Below, in pieces: positions 59,297-64,000 of a stretch of 64,000 nt of DNA. The DNA is from Kiloniella litopenaei (lineage in GTDB: Bacteria > Pseudomonadota > Alphaproteobacteria > Kiloniellales > Kiloniellaceae), in NCBI RefSeq assembly GCF_000982415.1, contig NZ_LANI01000002.1, positions 486,857 through 550,856 on the forward strand. Reading direction: 5' to 3'. Below the pieces are notes generated by a model. The model was not told the origin of the DNA and made no database searches. It saw only the letters and a program-made list of their open reading frames with translations. Positions within the stretch are counted from its first letter, which is position 1, and every line of letters starts with the position of its first letter. Position numbers and translations under genes: made by a program.

Positions 59297-60106
59297 CTAT
59301 ACTTCGAAGCAAGCCGCGAGAATTGCCTCGGGATGGTCTTCTTGCATTAAATGACCGGATTTGGGGACCACTGTTATTTGCCCCCCCGTTATCATATCAG
59401 CTAATTTTTTGCCTTGAGAGACAGGTATCCATTGATCTTCCTGCCCCCATAATAGTTTTATCTTGCAGTCCATTGCCCCATAGTATCGAGAAATTTCATC
59501 CGTATAGGTTTCATCCATTTGAGCAATTTGCCGATAAAAAGCTGACTTACCCAATTCACCACGCCAGGGTCGCATATAGATATCAAGAGCATCAGCAGTA
59601 AGCTCATTAAAAGCAGAACCCTGTATATAAACTTTCAATAAAGCATCGTGCATATAATCCGGCATCTTTGCAAAAGCCTCTTCAAACTTGCGAACATGCT
59701 GAACAAACGGCGACCCCCAAGGCGCCAAAGCCACGGGATCAACCAAAATTAATTGTGAATACGCCAAATCATTAAGATAATACGCTCTTAAAGCAGTTGC
59801 CCCGCCAAAATCATGGGCAAGAACGACAGGCTTCCTTAATCCCCAATGACGAAACAGGGCAGACATAATTTCATTTTGAACAGCCAAAGAAACATCTTGC
59901 CCCTCTCTTTTCTCTGACTCACCATATCCGAGTAAATCAAAATAAAAAACTTGCCACTTATTTGCTAAAGCTGGCGCAATTCGCCGCCAAACCTGCGAGG
60001 AAAAAGGCGTCCCATGCACAAGAACGAGAGGTTCACCGTCCCCCATAACGCCCCATGCGATCGACTGTCCCTTAAAGTCAAATTGATGACCCAAATTCAG
60101 CATCAT
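59297..60106 (-). CDS. alpha/beta hydrolase with aspartate nucleophile
   Basis: A 269-residue alpha/beta hydrolase. The oxyanion-loop HGTPFSSQVWRR is near residue 30. The nucleophile elbow is AHDFGG, with Asp in place of Ser, as in haloalkane dehalogenases and epoxide hydrolases. The acid residue is in WGQEDQWIP and the base histidine in KSGHLMQEDHP. A cap domain lies between (about 130-200). An Asp nucleophile points to dehalogenation or epoxide opening, but substrate cannot be read from sequence. ATG 60106 has CAGGT upstream; a GTG at 60169 would add 21 residues. A LysR gene is divergent. Confidence 0.88.
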   Translation of the reverse strand: MMLNLGHQFDFKGQSIAWGVMGDGEPLVLVHGTPFSSQVWRRIAPALANKWQVFYFDLLGYGESEKREGQDVSLAVQNEIMSALFRHWGLRKPVVLAHDFGGATALRAYYLNDLAYSQLILVDPVALAPWGSPFVQHVRKFEEAFAKMPDYMHDALLKVYIQGSAFNELTADALDIYMRPWRGELGKSAFYRQIAQMDETYTDEISRYYGAMDCKIKLLWGQEDQWIPVSQGKKLADMITGGQITVVPKSGHLMQEDHPEAILAACFEV

Positions 60107-60455
60107 ACTGTACCTGTTATCCAGAAAACTATCCGCAAGAGTAACTATCTGACCTAATGACAGGGACACTCAGAAGCCCCCCCAAAAAACCTTAGAAGGT
60201 TTCCCGATCCAAACTTGCTGGCCCCCTTCTTCCGCTCGCGTTGTTCTTTTTTAATGTTCACATTTTTTGTTTCAGCATTTTTACGGTCATACCGTACTGA
60301 ACGATCTTCTAATCTCGCAGCTAAAATGTAAGTTTTCCCTAAAACATTTATCATTGCTTCATTCCTTATCCATAACTATTCTCACAAATATTAGGCAGAA
60401 TGTTTATGAATTCAAATCAGGAAAAATCTTATAATGTTAGATTATATTACATTTA
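60107..60455. other. intergenic region between divergent hydrolase and LysR genes
   Basis: 349 bp that should hold both promoters and any LysR-binding site. The part next to the LysR gene (60360-60455) is very AT-rich and includes a TATAATGTTAGATTATATTACATT stretch read in pieces, with TATAAT at 60431-60436 as a possible -10 box. A possible small gene at 60154-60354 is listed separately. Confidence 0.4.
60154..60354 (-). CDS. possible small basic protein
   Basis: A 66-codon frame in the gap between the hydrolase and the LysR gene. The product is rich in Lys and Arg (NIKKEQRERKKGASKFG in the middle) and ends ECPCH. An AAGGA stands 9 nt before its ATG, which is the only support. I recognise no family. 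It could equally be a chance frame. Confidence 0.3.
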   Translation of the reverse strand: MINVLGKTYILAARLEDRSVRYDRKNAETKNVNIKKEQRERKKGASKFGSGNLLRFFGGASECPCH

Positions 60456-61343
60456 ATGCGTGATTTCCCTTCCCTATCCAGTTTACGCGCCTTCGAAGCT
60501 GTTGTGCGGCACCACAACCTAAGTCATGCCGCCAAAGAGCTGAACGTAACTCACGCTGCTGTTGCCCAACAGATTAAACGTTTGGAAGAATGGTTTGGCA
60601 TAACACTCACACAGCGCGAAGGTCGCGGCGTTGTTCCAACAGAGGCCGGATTTCGCCTCGGTTCTGAGCTGGGAAAGAGCTTCGATATCATCGATGATGC
60701 TGTCAAAGATCTCAAGGACAGCACGACAGATCGCCCCTTGCGTATCACCATGACGCCAACCTTTGTAAACTTCTGGCTCATGCCAAGGTTGAGCGATTTT
60801 CGCAAACAACATCCTGATGTCGAGATTTTGTTAAATGCGAACAGCGAAGTGGTTGATCTTCGCCGAGATGACTATGACCTGGCTATTCGTTACGGCACGG
60901 GAAACTGGTCGGGCTTTCAAGTCGAAAAGTTGATGCCCAGCTATACAAGTATTGTTGTATCCCCAGAACTCATCAAAGATATTCAAATAAATTCCCCCAA
61001 GGATCTGACAAAACTGCCTTGGGTATGTGACATCGATGACCGCCACTCGGAATGGCATTTTTGGCTAAAACATCACGATATTGATTTTCATGCCCATCAT
61101 GCAAAAATTCACCTCTCTGGGTACCTTACCAAAGATGCTATTCGTGATGGGCAGGGTTTAGGGGTTCTTCCCTCAAACTGGGTACAGGACGATATCAAAA
61201 GCGGTCAGCTTGTTGAATTGTTTTCATTAACTGGAAATGAAAACACCGGATATCACCTTGTCTTTAAACAGGGCATTATCCCGCCACATCTAAAAAAATT
61301 CCTGACATGGATACGCAAACAGAATAAAGACAGCCCGGTGTAA
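60456..61343 (+). CDS. LysR-family regulator, GcvA type
   Basis: A 295-residue LysR protein. The helix-turn-helix lies at about 4-62 (SLSSLRAFEAVVRHHNLSHA then VTHAAVAQQIKRLEEWFG), with the effector-binding domain from about 90 (LRITMTPTFVNFWLMPRL). The latter phrase, with FWLMPRLSDF, is typical of GcvA-like members. It faces the alpha/beta hydrolase gene across 349 bp, so it may regulate it. A hairpin follows its stop. No ribosome site stronger than a weak A-rich stretch precedes ATG 60456. Confidence 0.92.
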   Translation: MRDFPSLSSLRAFEAVVRHHNLSHAAKELNVTHAAVAQQIKRLEEWFGITLTQREGRGVVPTEAGFRLGSELGKSFDIIDDAVKDLKDSTTDRPLRITMTPTFVNFWLMPRLSDFRKQHPDVEILLNANSEVVDLRRDDYDLAIRYGTGNWSGFQVEKLMPSYTSIVVSPELIKDIQINSPKDLTKLPWVCDIDDRHSEWHFWLKHHDIDFHAHHAKIHLSGYLTKDAIRDGQGLGVLPSNWVQDDIKSGQLVELFSLTGNENTGYHLVFKQGIIPPHLKKFLTWIRKQNKDSPV

Positions 61344-61346
61344 ATA

Positions 61347-61382
61347 CCCACCCTCTACCTTAATTAGCCAGTAGAGGGTGGG
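61347..61382. terminator. hairpin between convergent LysR and aminopeptidase genes
   Basis: A perfect 12-bp inverted repeat (CCCACCCTCTAC at 61347-61358, complement at 61371-61382) with a 12-nt loop, lying exactly between two convergent stop codons. No T-run is present, but position and stem strength favour a terminator role. Confidence 0.7.
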
Positions 61383-61391
61383 GGGGTGAGT

Positions 61392-63209
61392 TTATATGGC
61401 CTGTGTCGCCGCGTCCAGCCACGCCACGTGCTCTTCGTCAAGCAGAGGTGCCAGTTCTTTACGAACCCAGGCGTGGTAATCATTCAGCCATTTGATATCA
61501 GCCGCACTCATCAAGGAAGGCTCAATCAGTCGCAGATCAATTGGGCACAAGGTAACGGTTTCAAAATCATATAGCGGTGTATCCAATCCAACCATTTTCC
61601 CTGCATCACGCACAATAATCAGGTTTTCAATACGAATGCCATATTCACCTGCCTTGTAATAACCCGGCTCATTTGACAGGAACATACCGGGTTCCAGCGC
61701 GACAGGTGACGAAGCCTTCGCAATACGTTGAGGACCTTCGTGCACGCCAAGGAAGCACCCAACACCGTGCCCAGTTCCATGGTCATAATCCAAACCAGCA
61801 TCCCAAAGCGGACGTCTGGCGAGGCTGTCCAGCTGTATGCCATTTGTACCCTTTGGGAATTTTGCTGTGGATAATGCAATGTGGCCCATCAAAACCCGGG
61901 TAAAACGATCCTTCATTTCTTCGTTCGGGGTTCCGATAATAACCGTACGCGTAATATCTGTTGTTCCGTCCAGATATTGCCCGCCTGAATCAATAAGGAA
62001 GATTTCGTCTCTTTTAAGGGGTAGGGAACTTTCATCACTTACTTTGTAATGGCAAAGTGCCCCATTTGGCCCCGCCCCCGAAATGGTATCAAATGAAGAG
62101 TCTTTGAACAGCGGCACTTCTTCTCTGAAAGACAGCAGCTTGTGCACAGCCTCCATTTCAGTAACAGGATTGTCTGTATCCGCACGTTCCAAAGCACTTT
62201 CAGTTACCCATTTCAAAAACCGCACCATCGCCGCGCCATCACGAATATGTGCGGCACGAATACCATCCAGCTCTGATGTGTTCTTTCTCGCCTTTGGTAA
62301 ACTAACGGGATCCATCGCCCGCACAAGGTTAGCGCCACTTTTATCCAATAGAGCTGTGATACGCTCGGGGCAGGTCGCCGGATCAACCAAAACTCTTTTT
62401 CCATCACGGGCAAAAGTCTCAAGACGCGCTTCCAGTGTCTCTGGCTCAGCCACCTCGACCTGATTGTCCAGTGCCGACAGGGTTTCACTTGTCACCTTTT
62501 CCGAATCAACAAACCATTGGACAGCCCCATCAGCATGAACAACGGCGAAAGAAAGAACCAATGGAGTATGATCCACATCTTCACCACGCACATTCAAAAG
62601 CCATGCGATAGAATCTGGCAGACTTAGAACTGCGCAGTCAGCCTCTGACTTGGTAAGAAGCTTGCCAATTTCTTCGCGCTTATCGCGTGAAGATTTTCCC
62701 GCGTGTTTTAAAACGTACGGCATGGATTTAGTGCAAGGTCGGGCGGGCTGGTCTAACCACACCTTATCAAGCGGATTTTCTGAAAGAGGAACCAGAACGC
62801 CCCCGGCTTTCTCAACACCTTTGCGCAGAGCCTTGATTTGGTTTTCGCTCTGTAGCCATGGGTCATAGGCAATACGCATACCTGCGGAAACATTATCTTC
62901 CAACCATTGATGTGCCGGCTCTTCCACCAGATGCTGGTAGGCAAAAAGCTGTTCACTTACCTCTTGGCGCACTTGAATTGTATAGCGTCCATCCACAAAG
63001 ATTGCAGCCCGGTCCATAAGGACAGTTGCAAGCCCGGCCGAACCGGTAAAGCCGCTCAACCATGCCAATCTCTGAGCTTGCGGCGGTACATATTCCCCTT
63101 GGTGCTCATCAGTTCTCGGGACGATGAAGCCATCCACGCCATCCTGAGCTAACTGTTCGCGCAGCGCCTTGAGGCGAGATTTATGATCAAGAGAAGCCGT
63201 TTCAGGCAT
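61392..63209 (-). CDS. Xaa-Pro aminopeptidase (M24B family)
   Basis: A 605-residue metallopeptidase that removes an N-terminal residue before proline. Two creatinase-like N-terminal domains (about 10-310) precede the pita-bread catalytic domain. Metal ligands are visible in LIDSGGQYLDGTTDITRT (two Asp, about 405 and 416), GTGHGVG (His near 480), SNEPGYY (Glu near 512) and GIRIENL (Glu near 526). The three-domain length matches the larger aminopeptidase P type common in alphaproteobacteria. No signal peptide, so cytoplasmic. Named by family; gene symbol usage varies. Confidence 0.95.
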   Translation of the reverse strand: MPETASLDHKSRLKALREQLAQDGVDGFIVPRTDEHQGEYVPPQAQRLAWLSGFTGSAGLATVLMDRAAIFVDGRYTIQVRQEVSEQLFAYQHLVEEPAHQWLEDNVSAGMRIAYDPWLQSENQIKALRKGVEKAGGVLVPLSENPLDKVWLDQPARPCTKSMPYVLKHAGKSSRDKREEIGKLLTKSEADCAVLSLPDSIAWLLNVRGEDVDHTPLVLSFAVVHADGAVQWFVDSEKVTSETLSALDNQVEVAEPETLEARLETFARDGKRVLVDPATCPERITALLDKSGANLVRAMDPVSLPKARKNTSELDGIRAAHIRDGAAMVRFLKWVTESALERADTDNPVTEMEAVHKLLSFREEVPLFKDSSFDTISGAGPNGALCHYKVSDESSLPLKRDEIFLIDSGGQYLDGTTDITRTVIIGTPNEEMKDRFTRVLMGHIALSTAKFPKGTNGIQLDSLARRPLWDAGLDYDHGTGHGVGCFLGVHEGPQRIAKASSPVALEPGMFLSNEPGYYKAGEYGIRIENLIIVRDAGKMVGLDTPLYDFETVTLCPIDLRLIEPSLMSAADIKWLNDYHAWVRKELAPLLDEEHVAWLDAATQAI

Positions 63210-63473
63210 TTTTCAATCCTTATACAATATACAATTTAATTTTCAGCAGACTATCCGAGCGACAAGAGTATCACAACACCTGCTTTTGCATAACGACAAA
63301 TTGTTTATTTTCAAATGCTTAAATATCAAAAAATCAAATTATGCTCAAAATGCATGGCTGTGGTGCAGAATCACCGCTACCGAAAAAACTTTTATGAGCT
63401 AGATATAGTGCAACAACACAGCGGCAATAGAAAGCAATAGTCGGCCGCATTAACTGATCTAGGAGAAATGATC

Positions 63474-63851
63474 ATGAGAGAAGATAAATTCGTATTCGCG
63501 GCCAACGAAATTGCTAACCAGCCTGTATTCGTAACTGTAGCGCCACACCGTTATACAAAAACATATCGCATCTATGCTGCGATCACTGGCCTTGTAAAAA
63601 GCTTCAAAAGCTATATGGAGCGTCGCGCAACTGTTAATCAGCTTTGGGATCTGAATGATCGCGAACTAAAAGACATCGGTCTAAGCCGCGGCAATATCGA
63701 AGCAACAGTAAATAGCCTGTATGCTGAAGCTGCCGAGAAAGAAGCTAAAACCTTTGAACCTGGCTTCTCTTTCCTTTCGTCTTCTGACTTTGTTTCTACA
63801 AAAGAAACCAATAAAGCAGAAAATAACGGCAAGTCAGTCCGCGCAGCATAA
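63474..63851 (+). CDS. DUF1127 family protein
   Basis: A 125-residue protein with the short DUF1127 (YjiS-like) motif in the middle: RRATVNQLWDLNDRELKDIG, then LSRGNIEATV (about 50-80). DUF1127 proteins are small, Arg-rich and frequent in alphaproteobacteria, where some affect RNA turnover or phosphate and stress responses. Here the motif is flanked by an N-terminal 45 residues and a Ser/Lys-rich C-terminal tail, longer than the usual 45-70 residue form. ATG 63474 has AGGAGA at 9 nt; ATG 63468 lies too close to that site. Confidence 0.9.
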   Translation: MREDKFVFAANEIANQPVFVTVAPHRYTKTYRIYAAITGLVKSFKSYMERRATVNQLWDLNDRELKDIGLSRGNIEATVNSLYAEAAEKEAKTFEPGFSFLSSSDFVSTKETNKAENNGKSVRAA

Positions 63852-63884
63852 TCCCCCTTTTTGCTTGCAGCACTACTTGTTAAA

Positions 63885-63907
63885 ACGCGCCGGAAACTCC
63901 GGCGCGT
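63885..63907 (+). terminator. GC-rich hairpin after the DUF1127 gene
   Basis: ACGCGCCGGA (63885-63894) pairs perfectly with TCCGGCGCGT (63898-63907) around a 3-nt loop, 34 bp past the DUF1127 stop. The stem is very stable, though no clear T-run follows, so it may act as a 3'-end stabiliser as much as a terminator. Confidence 0.65.
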
Positions 63908-64000
63908 CAGACTGCTGACAAAGTCCGACGCTCAAAATGTTGGCGGAGATTCATGGAACGTTCCTGAACCGAAAGGGGAACAAAACGGAATCAAAGCTTC

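Overview
The window is one continuous chromosomal segment from an alphaproteobacterium. The reasons are the long dcw cluster in alphaproteobacterial gene order (mraZ to ftsZ-lpxC, then bamD-recN-ligA), an RNase P RNA gene placed directly before mraZ, a four-subunit sarcosine oxidase locus (soxBDAG), a DUF1127 protein and a DUF2161 protein. The cell is Gram-negative with diaminopimelate peptidoglycan (lpxC, bamD, and a DNPR motif in MurE). Base composition looks moderate and even, with AT-rich gaps. I cannot fix the genus from sequence alone; a marine Rhodospirillales/Kiloniella-like bacterium would be consistent.

Layout. 1-1540: 3' end of tgt followed by queG, two queuosine tRNA-modification steps. 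1566-5660: a lipoprotein coupled to an EamA transporter, a 123-residue stand-alone chemoreceptor signalling tip, and a PAS hybrid-free histidine kinase. 5821-18887: an amine/organic-acid block, made of soxBDAG, a divergent GlxA/GbdR-type regulator, a Pot-type ABC importer (ATPase, binding protein, two permeases) and an FAD D-lactate/2-hydroxyacid dehydrogenase. 19046-26692: DUF2161, DUF3750, a TerB-DnaJ protein, an ABC-F ATPase, an L-2-hydroxyglutarate oxidase-like enzyme, a GcvA-type LysR regulator and an AmpD-like amidase. 26714-27152: rnpB. 27365-47298: MraZ operator and the complete dcw cluster (mraZ, rsmH, ftsL, ftsI, murE, murF, mraY, murD, ftsW, murG, murC, murB, ddl, ftsQ, ftsA, ftsZ, lpxC), closed by a hairpin terminator; then bamD, recN and ligA to 52259. 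52503-55659: a large HBM-HAMP-MCP-PilZ chemoreceptor convergent with an orphan periplasmic binding protein. 55918-63851: accessory genes, including AraC plus a YddG-like exporter, an ArsR-DUF1428-YdeI-AHSA1 operon with a clear palindromic operator, an alpha/beta hydrolase facing a LysR gene, an Xaa-Pro aminopeptidase and a DUF1127 protein.

How the parts work together. The dcw genes overlap or nearly touch from mraZ to ftsQ, so precursor synthesis (Mur enzymes, MraY, MurG, Ddl) and septation (FtsL, FtsI, FtsW, FtsQ, FtsA, FtsZ) are probably co-transcribed. Four CCCA repeats at exact 10-bp spacing lie against a consensus -35 box before mraZ and are the likely MraZ autoregulatory site. The sox block looks like uptake and oxidative demethylation of a methylated amine (sarcosine) under a GATase1-AraC regulator; the importer's substrate is not known.

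I saw no insertion sequence, prophage, CRISPR array, tRNA or rRNA, and no convincing wholly new multi-gene system. The more unusual items are the mini-MCP, the PilZ-bearing chemoreceptor, the Lys/Ala/Pro-rich tail on SoxD, the large periplasmic insertion in the PotB-like permease, the inverted repeats between the binding-protein and permease genes, and the ArsR and MraZ operators.
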